In this document: in pieces, positions 1 through 8,176 of the stretch
Numbering within the stretch: the stretch's first letter is position 1
How the letters are laid out: each line of letters opens with the position of its first letter
Source of the DNA: Ancylobacter rudongensis
Lineage (GTDB): Bacteria; Pseudomonadota; Alphaproteobacteria; Rhizobiales; Xanthobacteraceae
Direction: 5' to 3'
Assembly: GCF_900100155.1 (NCBI RefSeq)
Contig: NZ_FMTP01000003.1
Location: 186,001 to 250,000 of the forward strand
DNA: 64,000 nt
The notes under the pieces: model-generated
What the model was told of the DNA's origin: nothing
Seen by the model: only the letters and a program-made list of their open reading frames with translations
The model's database searches: none
Position numbers and translations under genes: made by a program

Positions 1-1256
1 TCGGCATCGTCGCGCTGAAGCTGATTGTCGGCTACGACACCGGCCACCCGCTGGCGCCGACACAGACCGGGCCGGCGCTGGCGGCGCTGGTCGTCATGAT
101 CGGCGTCGCCGTGTGGGGCGGGCCGCGTCTGCGCACAATCGCGGTGCTGCTCGGGCTCGGCGCCGGCCTCGCCCTCCACCTGCCCTTCCATCCGCCCACC
201 GGCCCCCTGCACCTCACACCCGAGGATTTCGTGCCCGGAGGGATGGCCTGGCCGCTTTTCGCCCCCCGTTTCGACCTGGTGCTCCTGCCTGGGTTCCTCG
301 TCGGCGCGCTCGCCTGCACGCTGCGCGCCTTCGGCGACGTGGTGGCCAGCCAGAAGATCAACGATCCCGACTGGAAGCGTCCCGACTATGCCGGCATCGA
401 GGCGGGAGTGCTGGCCGATGGGGTCGGAACGCTGGTGGCGGGCCTCATCGGCACGATGGGGCTCAACAGCTATTCCGCCAGCGTCGGTCTGTCGGTGGCG
501 ACGCAGGTGCTGGCCCGCCGGGTGGTCATCGGCGTCGGCATTGGCTGGATCGTCCTTGCCTTCCTGCCGCGCGCCGCCACGCTGCTGCTGATTGTCCCGC
601 AGGGCGTGCTGGGCGCGGCGCTGCTGTTCGCCGCCAGCTTCGTGGCGCTGTCGGGCATCGCCATTCTCGGCCAGCGCGTGCTCGATGCCCGGCGCACGCT
701 GACGATCGGGCTGGCGCTGTTCCTCGGCCTCTCCTTCGACGACCTGCCCGGCTTCTATGCCGCGCACCTTCCCCCGGCCCTGCAGCCCTTCATCACCTCC
801 TCGCTCGTGCTGGCGCTGTTGGCGGCACTGGGGCTGAACGCGCTGTTCCGCCTCGGCGCCCGGGCCTCCCACCGGCTGAGCTGGCACGCGCCGGAAGGCG
901 CTGCGCCGCTGCGGCATTTCCTGGCCGAGATCGGCGCCCGCGAGGGCGTTCGGGCGGAAGCGCTGCTGCGCCTGACCCAGCTGGCCGACGAATTCGCCGA
1001 GGCGGCGCCGAGCCTCTCGCCCGCAGCGCCGATCGCCGTCGCCGCCCGCTTCGACGAATACGCACTGGAGCTCACCTTTGCGTGGACCGGAAAGGCCCTG
1101 ACGGCGGGCCCGGCATTGACCCTCGATCCCGACGCCGACGAGGACGCGCAGATGAACGGCGTGGTGTTCGCGCTGATGACCCGCCTTTCCGACCGGATGA
1201 CGACGTGGGAGCTTCCCGACGACCGGCAGGAACTCACCTGCCGCATCGACCAGTAG
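1..1256 (+). CDS. Xanthine/uracil (NCS2-type) permease, 3' part
   Basis: The frame is already open at base 3 and ends at TAG 1254-1256, so the N-terminal half lies outside the window. The visible 418 residues contain several hydrophobic membrane segments and the stretch ADGVGTLVAGLIGTMGLNSY, which matches the DGxGTxxAGxxGTMxxxSY signature of nucleobase:cation symporters (NCS2). After the last membrane segment (about residue 290) there is a soluble tail of about 120 residues with an ATPase/anti-sigma-like look, which is longer than usual for NCS2 carriers. It probably imports a purine or related base across the inner membrane. Family assignment is fairly safe; the substrate is unknown. It converges with the next gene, 4 bases away. 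Confidence 0.75.
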   Translation, partial: GIVALKLIVGYDTGHPLAPTQTGPALAALVVMIGVAVWGGPRLRTIAVLLGLGAGLALHLPFHPPTGPLHLTPEDFVPGGMAWPLFAPRFDLVLLPGFLVGALACTLRAFGDVVASQKINDPDWKRPDYAGIEAGVLADGVGTLVAGLIGTMGLNSYSASVGLSVATQVLARRVVIGVGIGWIVLAFLPRAATLLLIVPQGVLGAALLFAASFVALSGIAILGQRVLDARRTLTIGLALFLGLSFDDLPGFYAAHLPPALQPFITSSLVLALLAALGLNALFRLGARASHRLSWHAPEGAAPLRHFLAEIGAREGVRAEALLRLTQLADEFAEAAPSLSPAAPIAVAARFDEYALELTFAWTGKALTAGPALTLDPDADEDAQMNGVVFALMTRLSDRMTTWELPDDRQELTCRIDQ

Positions 1257-1260
1257 CGGC

Positions 1261-2508
1261 TCAGGGAGCGATCAGCACGATCCAGCCGGCGGCCATCGCC
1301 ATGCAGGCGAGCGTGACCGGCACGCCGGCGCGGGCGAACTCGCCGAACGAGATTTTCACCCCGCAGGCGGCGGCCTGCTCCACCACGATGATGCCGGCGA
1401 GGCTGCCGAAGACGATGAGGTTGCTGGAAAAGCCGGTGCCCAGCGCCAGCGCCGCGCCCAGCGCCTCGGCGTCCTGGCCGGGGGTGAGGAAGGGGATGAG
1501 CAGCATGACGGCGGGGTTGTTGCCGACGATGTTGCTCAGCGCGCCGCCGACGAGATAGAGAGCCAGCGGATCGTCGAGATTGAGCCCGGTGGCGCGCAGC
1601 CCGCCCAGCAGTTCCTGCGGCAGGCCGGTGGCCGCCATCGCCGCATTGACCACGAACAGCCCCATGATCAGCAGCAGCAGGTCGCCATCGACATGGGCGA
1701 GCAGGTCGCGCGAGGCGATCTGGCGGTTGATCAGCAGCACGCCGGCGGCGCCGAGCGCGATCAGTTCGCGCGGCCAGTCGCTGAAGATGAAAGCCGCCAC
1801 CACGAGGAGCGTCACCAGCCCCGCCTTCGCCGTCTCCACCCGGTTGAGCGGCACCGCGGGCGCGGCCGGCGCGGAGTCCGGGCCCGGCGCCCCGGCGCCC
1901 TGCGGCAGAGTCCAGCGGCCGCGATAGATCAGCGCCACGATCCCCCAGACCAGCGGCAGCGAGGCCAGCGCCGGCAGGCCGGCAATGGCGAGGAACCCGT
2001 TGAAGGACAGGCCGAGCTGCTGCGCGGCGATCATGTTCTGCGGGCTGCCGATCAGCGTGCCGGCGGAGCCCGTATTGGCGGCGAAGCAGAAGGCGAGCAG
2101 GAACGGCACCGGGTTGAGCCCGCGCGCCAAAGTGAGCGAGACCAGCAGCGGCGTCATCGCCACCACCACCACGTCATTGGTCAGCAGCGCCGAGAGCCCG
2201 CCGCCGACGCCGACCAGCACCGCCAGCAGCACCGGCGCGCTCACCGGCAGCAGCGCCACGCGTTCGGCGGTCCAGGCATAGAAGCCGGAGACGACGAAGG
2301 CGGAAGACACCACCATCAGCCCGAACAGCATGCCGACGCTGGCATAATCGATCGACTCCCACGCCGCCTTCGGGCTGATGCCGCCGGCCACCATCACCGC
2401 CAGCGCCCCGACAATGGCGGCGCCGGTGCGGTCGACCTTGAAGCCCGGCAGCTTGCCGAAGCCCATGGCGACATAGACCAGAAGAAAGATCAGGAGGGTC
2501 AGGGCCAT
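1261..2508 (-). CDS. ArsB/NhaD-like (SLC13-type) transporter
   Basis: This is a polytopic inner-membrane protein of 415 residues, nearly all hydrophobic segments with short loops, consistent with 10-12 helices. The two half-repeats each carry a conserved Asn/Gly motif: LLTNDVVVVAMTPLL in the first half and LSNIVGNNPAVMLLIPFL in the second, as in the ArsB/NhaD and SLC13 superfamily of ion and organic-anion transporters. ATG at 2508 is chosen; a GTG nine bases upstream is also possible and neither has a convincing ribosome binding site. No arsenic or sodium genes lie nearby, so the substrate is not predictable. Confidence 0.75.
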   Translation of the reverse strand: MALTLLIFLLVYVAMGFGKLPGFKVDRTGAAIVGALAVMVAGGISPKAAWESIDYASVGMLFGLMVVSSAFVVSGFYAWTAERVALLPVSAPVLLAVLVGVGGGLSALLTNDVVVVAMTPLLVSLTLARGLNPVPFLLAFCFAANTGSAGTLIGSPQNMIAAQQLGLSFNGFLAIAGLPALASLPLVWGIVALIYRGRWTLPQGAGAPGPDSAPAAPAVPLNRVETAKAGLVTLLVVAAFIFSDWPRELIALGAAGVLLINRQIASRDLLAHVDGDLLLLIMGLFVVNAAMAATGLPQELLGGLRATGLNLDDPLALYLVGGALSNIVGNNPAVMLLIPFLTPGQDAEALGAALALGTGFSSNLIVFGSLAGIIVVEQAAACGVKISFGEFARAGVPVTLACMAMAAGWIVLIAP

Positions 2509-2594
2509 GGCGGTCACGGTCTCGGCGGAACGGTCGGCGCGGGTCGCCGGAGGCGGCGATGCTTGAACGCCAACGCTTAGGCAGCCGCGCCTGC

Positions 2595-2648
2595 GGGGGC
2601 AAGTCCTCCTACGGGGGCACGTCTTCCTGCGCGGGCACGTCCTCCCGG
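2595..2648. repeat. Three imperfect 18-bp tandem units
   Basis: The units 2595-2612, 2613-2630 and 2631-2648 all follow the pattern GsGGGCAmGTCyTCCtrc. They lie in the non-coding gap between the nucleotidyltransferase stop and the transporter start. No function is evident. Confidence 0.6.
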
Positions 2649-2664
2649 ACGGCCGCCCCGCCGC

Positions 2665-3735
2665 TCAGCGTTCTTTCGGCGCGCCCGGCGCGATCAGCCG
2701 CGCCACATAATGCGACACCATGGCCGGCGCCCGCCGGGGGTTGGCCAGCACCATTCGCCCTCCCGCACCGAACAGCGAGCGGAACGCCTTCAGCGAATGA
2801 TGCCAGCGCGGCCAGCTGGTGATGCGCTCCAGCATGCGCACCAGCGCCGGGTCGGAGGCAAGCGGATTGGGCAGCCCGAAAAAGCTCTCGGTTAGGGTGA
2901 GCAGGCGCTGGGTCGAGCGTTCCCAGCCCGTCTCCCGGACGCGCGCGATCAGCGCTGGGGGCACGACCCCGCCGAAATCGTCATGGATGCGGGTGGCGAA
3001 ATCGAGCGCCTTCATCAGCGGCACCTCGGCGGTCGCCAGCCGCTCGGAATCGGGGCTGGTGCATTGCGCCAGCGAGCACAGGACCCGCGACAGCGGGTCC
3101 AGCCTGGCGATCCGCAGCCCGTCCCAGTCGAGGCTCTCCACCCCGGCGGCGGCGACATCGACCGGCAGCAGCGCCTCATGGGGACCGACGATGGTGCAGT
3201 GCAGTTCCACCCGTGCCATCTCGCCCGGATGGAAGAACGGCGGATAATGGCGCGGGCCCGCCACCTCGCTCTCCGAGGCATAGCCCAGCCCCCGCAGCAC
3301 CGCCATCGCCGCGCGTTGCCGGCTCTCGCCGGCAAACCAGACGTCGAGGTCCATCATCAGGCGTCCGTCGGCGGGGCCGTGCGCCGGCAGCAGGGTGAGC
3401 GCCCCCTTGAGCCAGACCGGCTCGAGGCCAGCGGCGTTGAAAGCCGCGCTCAGCACCCGCATCTGCCGCCGGAAACCCTCATTGCGCTCAGTGTTCCAGT
3501 CCGCCACCGCCGCCAGAATGTCCGCCACGTCGGCATCCACCCGGTCCTCAAGCCCATGGCGGGCCAACGCGACGGAAAGGGCGGGAAGGAGCCGATGGGT
3601 GTCGGCCTGGGCGAGGAGGGCCTGCCAGGGCGGGTCCGACGGCCAGTCCGCCAGCAGTTGGTCGCGGGTGGAGAAGGGCGAGACCAGCGCGCAGAGCTGG
3701 CGCAGGCTTTCGAGAGCGGTATTCCGGCGTGGCAT
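2665..3735 (-). CDS. Nucleotidyltransferase-fold protein (NTP_transf_5 type), companion of the HprK-like kinase
   Basis: This 356-residue protein has the pattern of the uncharacterised nucleotidyltransferase family (NTP_transf_5): VWLKGALTLL at about 107-116, then GRLMMDLDVWF at about 124-134, where the DxD pair would bind metal. A helical C-terminal half follows. ATG at 3735 is chosen because the longer frame would need a TTG at 3837 and has a low-complexity start. Such proteins are often found with HprK-like kinases and PqqD-like proteins in peptide-tailoring loci. Here it is divergent from three small peptide genes and a PqqD-HprK fusion, so it probably works on the same substrate. Reaction unknown. 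Confidence 0.75.
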   Translation of the reverse strand: MPRRNTALESLRQLCALVSPFSTRDQLLADWPSDPPWQALLAQADTHRLLPALSVALARHGLEDRVDADVADILAAVADWNTERNEGFRRQMRVLSAAFNAAGLEPVWLKGALTLLPAHGPADGRLMMDLDVWFAGESRQRAAMAVLRGLGYASESEVAGPRHYPPFFHPGEMARVELHCTIVGPHEALLPVDVAAAGVESLDWDGLRIARLDPLSRVLCSLAQCTSPDSERLATAEVPLMKALDFATRIHDDFGGVVPPALIARVRETGWERSTQRLLTLTESFFGLPNPLASDPALVRMLERITSWPRWHHSLKAFRSLFGAGGRMVLANPRRAPAMVSHYVARLIAPGAPKER

Positions 3736-3982
3736 GGCGCTTCCCGATAGCTGCTGCAGCGCCACATTGGGCACCAGGTTGGGCGCCGGGGCTTCCGGCG
3801 CCGCGCCAACGGTATTGAAGCCCTCCGAGCCGGGCAAGCACGCCGGCGCGCCCGCGACATGACGCCGATAACGGGCCGTGCCGTCGCCGTCAGTTGACGC
3901 CCCTTTCCCGGCGGTGCATTTTTACCCCCAGGGCCCGGCCGGTGGCGGACGGGCCGTGCCGCAGCCGACAAGAGGAGAACGC
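3736..3982. promoter_or_regulatory. Divergent control region of the peptide locus, with a sigma70-like promoter
   Basis: Between the nucleotidyltransferase (minus) and peptide A (plus), TTGACG at 3894-3899 is followed after 17 bases by CATTTT at 3917-3922, overlapping TTTTTA at 3919-3924. This fits a housekeeping-type promoter for the peptide-kinase operon. The strong ribosome binding site AGAGGAGA at 3971-3978 belongs to peptide A. Confidence 0.5.
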
Positions 3983-4159
3983 ATGGCCACGGACCGCGAA
4001 CCGACCACCGAGAAGAACGCGCCGGCCCCCGCCACGCTACCGGAAGCCACCGACCCGCGCCGCCGTGCGGCACTGGGCAAGCTCGGCCGCACCGCTGCCT
4101 ACGCCGTTCCCGCTACGATCAGCCTGATGATGATGTCCCGCTCCGCCCGGGCGAGCTGA
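3983..4159 (+). CDS. Small peptide A of a three-member paralogous set
   Basis: This 58-residue protein starts at ATG 3983, five bases after AGAGGAGA, a near-ideal ribosome binding site. The first 25 residues are polar, rich in Pro, Ala, Glu and Thr. The rest is DPRRRAALGKLGRTAAYAVP followed by a short Met-rich hydrophobic stretch and the ending RSARAS. The second half is shared with peptides B and C (D..RRAAL.KLG..A.Y.VP.T.SLM......A.A.). It looks like a twin-arginine/hydrophobic segment placed at the C-terminus with an A-x-A pattern one residue before the end. Context suggests a substrate or precursor of the PqqD-HprK protein. Function is inferred, not known. Confidence 0.8.
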   Translation: MATDREPTTEKNAPAPATLPEATDPRRRAALGKLGRTAAYAVPATISLMMMSRSARAS

Positions 4160-4229
4160 TGGCGGCAAGGGCCGCGCGCCGTTGCACCATCGGCTCGGTC
4201 TTTGGCGCACACCCATTTTGGAGACACGC

Positions 4230-4421
4230 ATGAGCCGCGATGACACGACTGCCGACAGCGCCAAGATCCCGCCCGCTGGTGAGGCCGACATCGCGGCGTC
4301 GGCTGTCGTGGCCGATACGCGCCGCCGTGCGGCGCTGTTGAAGCTCGGCCGGGCCGCCGCCTATTCCGTTCCGGCCACGGTCAGCCTGATGGCGATGACC
4401 CGGTCCGCCCGCGCCTGCTGA
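4230..4421 (+). CDS. Small peptide B of the paralogous set, C-terminal cysteine
   Basis: This is 63 residues from ATG 4230, preceded by GGAGA at 4220-4224. The N-terminal 28 residues differ from peptide A, but the second half is nearly identical in pattern: DTRRRAALLKLGRAAAYSVP, a hydrophobic segment, then TRSARAC. It ends in cysteine where A and C end in serine, which may matter if the terminal residue is modified. It lies 70 bases after peptide A. The strong conservation of the C-terminal half against a divergent N-terminal half indicates selection on the C-terminal part. Confidence 0.8.
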   Translation: MSRDDTTADSAKIPPAGEADIAASAVVADTRRRAALLKLGRAAAYSVPATVSLMAMTRSARAC

Positions 4422-4562
4422 CATCCGCGCCGCGGGGTTGGGGCAAGCCATGCCCCGGCACCGATCGCGCATCGGAAATAATCGACAACAGCCCTTCCCG
4501 GGGCGCATCTAGAAAGCCGCGCCCCGCCTCGGGAGCCGGCCGCCGATCGCACGGAGTGAATG

Positions 4563-4721
4563 ATGTCCGCAGAAGACGACGCCCGCCCCGTCAAGAAGGC
4601 CCAGCCGATCGCCGATGAAAACCGGCGCGCCGCCCTGCGCAAGCTCGGTAAGGTCGCGACCTATGGCGTGCCGGTGACGCTCAGCCTGATGTCGATCCGC
4701 CACGCCGCCGCCGCCAGCTAG
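4563..4721 (+). CDS. Small peptide C of the paralogous set
   Basis: This is 52 residues from ATG 4563 with GGAG at 4553-4556. It is the most divergent copy. The core ENRRAALRKLGKVATYGVPV and the SLM that follows are kept, but the end reads RHAAAAS rather than RSARAS/C. The 141-base gap after peptide B is the longest in the set and could hold a promoter or processing site, but none is clear. It lies upstream of the PqqD-HprK gene in the same direction. Confidence 0.78.
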   Translation: MSAEDDARPVKKAQPIADENRRAALRKLGKVATYGVPVTLSLMSIRHAAAAS

Positions 4722-4750
4722 GAACACGCCGCTTTGTCGGAGGTCGTTCA

Positions 4751-4795
4751 GTGCGGCGGGCGTCGGGCCCCAAGCCGAGTGCCTGTGCCGGGTGA
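4751..4795 (+). other. Possible 14-codon leader ORF before the PqqD-HprK gene
   Basis: GGAGG at 4739-4743 sits seven bases before GTG 4751. That opens a 14-codon frame (VRRASGPKPSACAG) ending in TGA at 4793-4795, nine bases before the ATG of the kinase, which itself has only a weak ribosome binding site. This would suit translational coupling, but it may be chance in GC-rich DNA. Confidence 0.3.
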
Positions 4796-4804
4796 CGGTT
4801 CGCG

Positions 4805-6106
4805 ATGACGGACCGCGCTTTCCCGGAAACGACCCGCGACAGCGGCACCGAGCCGCGCTTCTATTTCCGCGTGCTCGACGACCTGCTCTTTGTCTTCGAC
4901 AGGGAGCGGGAGATGGCGCACGCCCTCAATGCCCCCGCCGCGCGGCTCTTCCTCAGCCTGCCGGACGCCTTCACCGCCCCCGCCGCGCTCGGCGAAGCGG
5001 CGGCACTCGGCCCGCAGGACCTGCACGATTGCCTTGCGGCATGGGGGACATTCGGCTGGACCGAGCGGGATGAGGCCGGGCGGGTGCGGCTGAAGGGCCA
5101 CTCGCCACCCGATCCTGATCCGCCCTCCCCGACCGGGCCGGCCCCGGGTGCCGACGAAACGCTGATCGAGAGCGGCCAGGTGCGGCTCGCCGAACGCTCC
5201 GTGGCGTTCCGTCTGCTTGTGGGGGAGTCGCCGACGCCGATAGGGGCCGCCGGCGCCGTGGCGCGGGACGCCGAGCCGGCGGATGCGGACATGCTCGCGT
5301 CGCGGCTGGCCAGCGGCCGGCGCATGTTCGGCTTCTTCGGCGGCTTCCTCGATCCGCTGCCCGATCATCATCCCCCTGTGGCGACCATCGACCTTGTCGT
5401 CAGCCAGGAGGGGTTCCTCCTGCGTTGCGGCGCGCGCCTTCTGTTCTCCGACCAGGTGGTGATCGCGGTCGGCAAGGCGCGGTTGTGGCTGCTCGACCTC
5501 GCTTATCGCGATCCCCGCCCTTCCGTCTTCGTCCATGGCGCCGGGCTGGCGACAGACGAGGGGTCCATGGTGCTGGCGGGGGTGTCCGGTGCCGGCAAGA
5601 GCACGCTCTCGGCCTATCTGGTCACACGCGGCTGGCGCTTCGCCACCGACGATTCCCTCGCTTTGGGATTCCGCCAAGGCGAGACGGTGGTTCTCCCATT
5701 CCCGGGCGCGATCAATATCAAGCCGGGCAGCCTCGCCACCCTGCTGCCCTTCCACCCGCAACTGGCGGCGCTGCCGCTTATTGGCGAGGGCGAGAAGCGC
5801 GGGCGCTACCTCCCGGTGCCGCTCCATCTCCATCTGCGGACTGATGGCGCGGAGAAACGCGTGCGCGGCTTCGTGTTTCCCCGTTTCGAGCCGGGCGCGC
5901 CGCTGAGAGTGGAGCCGCTCTCCGCCGCGCGGGCGCTGCTGGAACTGATGGAAGCGGAATTCGATCTTGCCGAGACAGCCGGCGCGGCCGAACTCGACGC
6001 CTTCTTCGACACGCTGGAGCGGCTGCCGCGCTACGCCATCGTCTATAGCAACCTCGCCGAGATGGAGGCCGCGCTGCGCCGGCTGGTGGCTGGCGCGGAC
6101 GCCTGA
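4805..6106 (+). CDS. PqqD-like/HprK-like fusion kinase
   Basis: The protein has 433 residues. Residues about 18-90 look like a PqqD-type peptide-binding domain (LDDLLFVFD, then MAHALNAPAARLFLSL, which matches the 'y.LN..aa.iw' pattern). A Pro-rich linker covers about 98-116. From about 120 on it is like HPr kinase/phosphorylase: the P-loop GVSGAGKST is at 259-267, TDD at 281-283, and GAINIKPGS at 301-309. HPr itself is not encoded here, so the substrate is probably one of the upstream peptides. PqqD-like and HprK-like proteins are usually separate in the HprK-related kinase A systems that this resembles; here they are one chain. Start ATG 4805 has a weak ribosome binding site. Confidence 0.8.
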   Translation: MTDRAFPETTRDSGTEPRFYFRVLDDLLFVFDREREMAHALNAPAARLFLSLPDAFTAPAALGEAAALGPQDLHDCLAAWGTFGWTERDEAGRVRLKGHSPPDPDPPSPTGPAPGADETLIESGQVRLAERSVAFRLLVGESPTPIGAAGAVARDAEPADADMLASRLASGRRMFGFFGGFLDPLPDHHPPVATIDLVVSQEGFLLRCGARLLFSDQVVIAVGKARLWLLDLAYRDPRPSVFVHGAGLATDEGSMVLAGVSGAGKSTLSAYLVTRGWRFATDDSLALGFRQGETVVLPFPGAINIKPGSLATLLPFHPQLAALPLIGEGEKRGRYLPVPLHLHLRTDGAEKRVRGFVFPRFEPGAPLRVEPLSAARALLELMEAEFDLAETAGAAELDAFFDTLERLPRYAIVYSNLAEMEAALRRLVAGADA

Positions 6107-6124
6107 GTCCTGTGCCAATCCTGG

Positions 6125-7105
6125 TCAGGGCGCCGGCAGGCGCCCGCCCAGCTCTTCCGCGATATACGTGTCGAGGATGGCGGCGAAGTCCGCATCGCCG
6201 ACAAAGCCCAGCGCGCGCGCCCGTGCCGCATCGAAGCGCTGCGGCCAGCTTCCCACCACCCGCGCCACCGTCGGGTCCGGCGCGCGGCGGATCAGCCCGG
6301 CCACCCGCGCGCCCGCCCGCGCCCGCAGCGCCGCGATCTGCTCGCCCACGGTCACGCTGACACCCGGCATGTTGAGGCTGCGGCGGGCGCCGAGCGGTCC
6401 GGTGTCGAGGCTGGCGGCGTGGAGGAGATAGGACACGGCGGCGCGCGGCGAGGCGATCCACACCCGCATCGCCTCATCGACCGGCAGCACCGCCTCCTCA
6501 CCGTTCAGCGGCTCGCGCATGAGCGAGGAGAGGAAGCCCGACAGCGCCGCATTCGGCCGGCCGGGGCGCACGCACACGGTGGGCAGGCGCAGCGCCAGAG
6601 CGTCAATGAAGCCGCGCCGGCTGTAATCGGCCAACAGCAGCTCCACCATCGCCTTCTGCACCCCATAGGAGGAGGACGGCGCGCAGAGATAATCGTCATC
6701 AACCACCTCCGGGCACGGCGCGCCGAACACCGCGAGCGAGGAAGCGAACACCACGCGCGGCCGATAGTCCGGCAATGCCCGGATCGCCTCCAGCAGCGCC
6801 CGCGTGCCGTCGAGATTGACCCGGTAGCCTTCCTCGAACCGCGCCTCCGCCTCGCCGGAGACGATGGAGGCGAGGTGGAAGATCACTGCCGGCCGGCCCG
6901 CCACCAGCTTTTCGGCGGCGCCGGGGGCGGCATAGTCGCCGGAATGGCACTCCACCGCGAAGGGCAGCGGCGATGCCGGCGCGGGGTCGACCACGTCGTG
7001 CAGCACGGCGGTCGTCACTGCCGCCCCGCCGAGCCCTTCCGCCGCCAGACGGGAGAGCAGCTTGCGGCCGAGCATGCCGGCGGCACCGAGGATCAGGATC
7101 TTCAT
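6125..7105 (-). CDS. denD: NAD-dependent D-erythronate dehydrogenase-like epimerase-family protein
   Basis: This is 326 residues of the extended SDR (epimerase/dehydratase) fold. The NAD motif GAAGMLG is at 7-13 and the catalytic YGVQK pair about residue 147. ATG 7105 is chosen over a much longer frame because GGAGA lies nine bases upstream and the NAD motif must be near the start. Sequence pattern and the neighbouring pdxA2-like gene agree with DenD, which oxidises D-erythronate in tetronate catabolism. It is the last gene of a three-gene minus-strand operon, 34 bases after pdxA2. Assignment to the family is solid; the exact tetronate is inferred. Confidence 0.75.
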   Translation of the reverse strand: MKILILGAAGMLGRKLLSRLAAEGLGGAAVTTAVLHDVVDPAPASPLPFAVECHSGDYAAPGAAEKLVAGRPAVIFHLASIVSGEAEARFEEGYRVNLDGTRALLEAIRALPDYRPRVVFASSLAVFGAPCPEVVDDDYLCAPSSSYGVQKAMVELLLADYSRRGFIDALALRLPTVCVRPGRPNAALSGFLSSLMREPLNGEEAVLPVDEAMRVWIASPRAAVSYLLHAASLDTGPLGARRSLNMPGVSVTVGEQIAALRARAGARVAGLIRRAPDPTVARVVGSWPQRFDAARARALGFVGDADFAAILDTYIAEELGGRLPAP

Positions 7106-7139
7106 CGGCGGGTCTCCGTTCAGGACGCCTCGGCTTTTA

Positions 7140-8147
7140 TCAGGCCGCCGGCGCCGCGTCCCGGCGCGCCCGCGCCATGCGGCAGGCGACATCGAACGCC
7201 GCCTGGATGGCGCCCCAGCCGGCCTCGCCCTTGCCATAGCGATCGAAGGCGGTGCCGTGCGCCGGCGTGGCGATCGGGATCGGCATGCCGCCATGCACGG
7301 TGACGCCGCGCGAGAAGCCCATCAGCTTCATCGCGATCTGCCCCTGGTCGTGATACATGGTGACGATGGCGTCGAGCTCGTCCTTCTTCAGGAACAGCGT
7401 GTCGGCGGGGAACAGGCCGAGCACCGGCAGCCCCTGCGCCCGCGCCGCCTCGATGGCGGGGGCGATCACGTCGATTTCCTCGCGGCCGAAGCTGCCATTG
7501 TCGCCGGCATGCGGGTTGAGCCCGCACAGGGCGATGCGCGGCGCCGCCACGCCCACCCGCACCAGCGTCGAGTGAATGAGCCGGATCGCGCCGACGATGC
7601 GCTCCTCGGTCAGCAGCCCCGCCACATCCTTCAGCGGCACATGGCTGGTAACGCGGCTGGTCCATAGCCCGTCCAGCGCGTTCAGTTCGCCATAGGGGCC
7701 GTTGGGCTGCAGCATTTCGGCGAACCAATGGGTCTCGTCGGGATGGCCGAGCCCGCCCAGATGCAGCGAATGCTTGTTCAGCGGGGCGAAGCACACCGCG
7801 TCGGTCACGCCGGCCGTGGTGTACTCGATCGCCCGGCGCAGCGTGTCCATGGCGTAGCGCCCGCCATTGGCGGTGGAGACGGCGCGCTCGAACGGCGCCT
7901 CGCCCCGGCCGCGATAATCCACCAGCACCGGCACGCCGGGGGAGAAGGCCGGGCGCTCGGCATCGCCCGCCAGCGCATAGTCGAAGCGCGCGCCGCAGAT
8001 CCGCATGGCTTCTTCCAGCTCGTCACGGTCGGCGACGATGAGAATGTCGGCGGCGTCGCGGTTCGGCGCATGGGCGAGCAGGCGGACGACGAGTTCGGCG
8101 CCGATGCCGGCGGGGTCGCCGGGCGCGATGGCGATGCGGGGGGTCAT
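7140..8147 (-). CDS. pdxA2: PdxA-family 4-phospho-tetronate dehydrogenase (PdxA2 type)
   Basis: This 335-residue PdxA-family protein starts at ATG 8147 with AAGGAGA upstream. It has the N-terminal APGDPAGIGAEL motif and metal-ligand histidines in HPDETHW, MYHDQGQ and HGTAFDRYGKG. PdxA proper acts in vitamin B6 synthesis. The paralogue PdxA2 oxidises and decarboxylates 4-phospho-D-threonate or -erythronate to dihydroxyacetone phosphate. The location beside denD and under a GntR regulator favours the catabolic role. The tetronate kinase (DUF1537 family) that should make its substrate is not in this window. Confidence 0.78.
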   Translation of the reverse strand: MTPRIAIAPGDPAGIGAELVVRLLAHAPNRDAADILIVADRDELEEAMRICGARFDYALAGDAERPAFSPGVPVLVDYRGRGEAPFERAVSTANGGRYAMDTLRRAIEYTTAGVTDAVCFAPLNKHSLHLGGLGHPDETHWFAEMLQPNGPYGELNALDGLWTSRVTSHVPLKDVAGLLTEERIVGAIRLIHSTLVRVGVAAPRIALCGLNPHAGDNGSFGREEIDVIAPAIEAARAQGLPVLGLFPADTLFLKKDELDAIVTMYHDQGQIAMKLMGFSRGVTVHGGMPIPIATPAHGTAFDRYGKGEAGWGAIQAAFDVACRMARARRDAAPAA

Positions 8148-8176
8148 GGCAGTCTCCTTGATGTCGGCGCGAAGCG

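Noticed and set aside
3983-4721. The three peptides as broken Tat-signal fragments of larger exported proteins
   Set aside because: Each has its own good ribosome binding site and stop codon, and the conserved part is at the C-terminus in all three. Decay would not keep the same end.
2665-6106. Lasso peptide or PQQ biosynthesis cluster
   Set aside because: There is no lasso cyclase/protease pair, no radical SAM enzyme and no PqqA-like Glu-Tyr peptide; only the PqqD-like and HprK-like parts overlap with those pathways.
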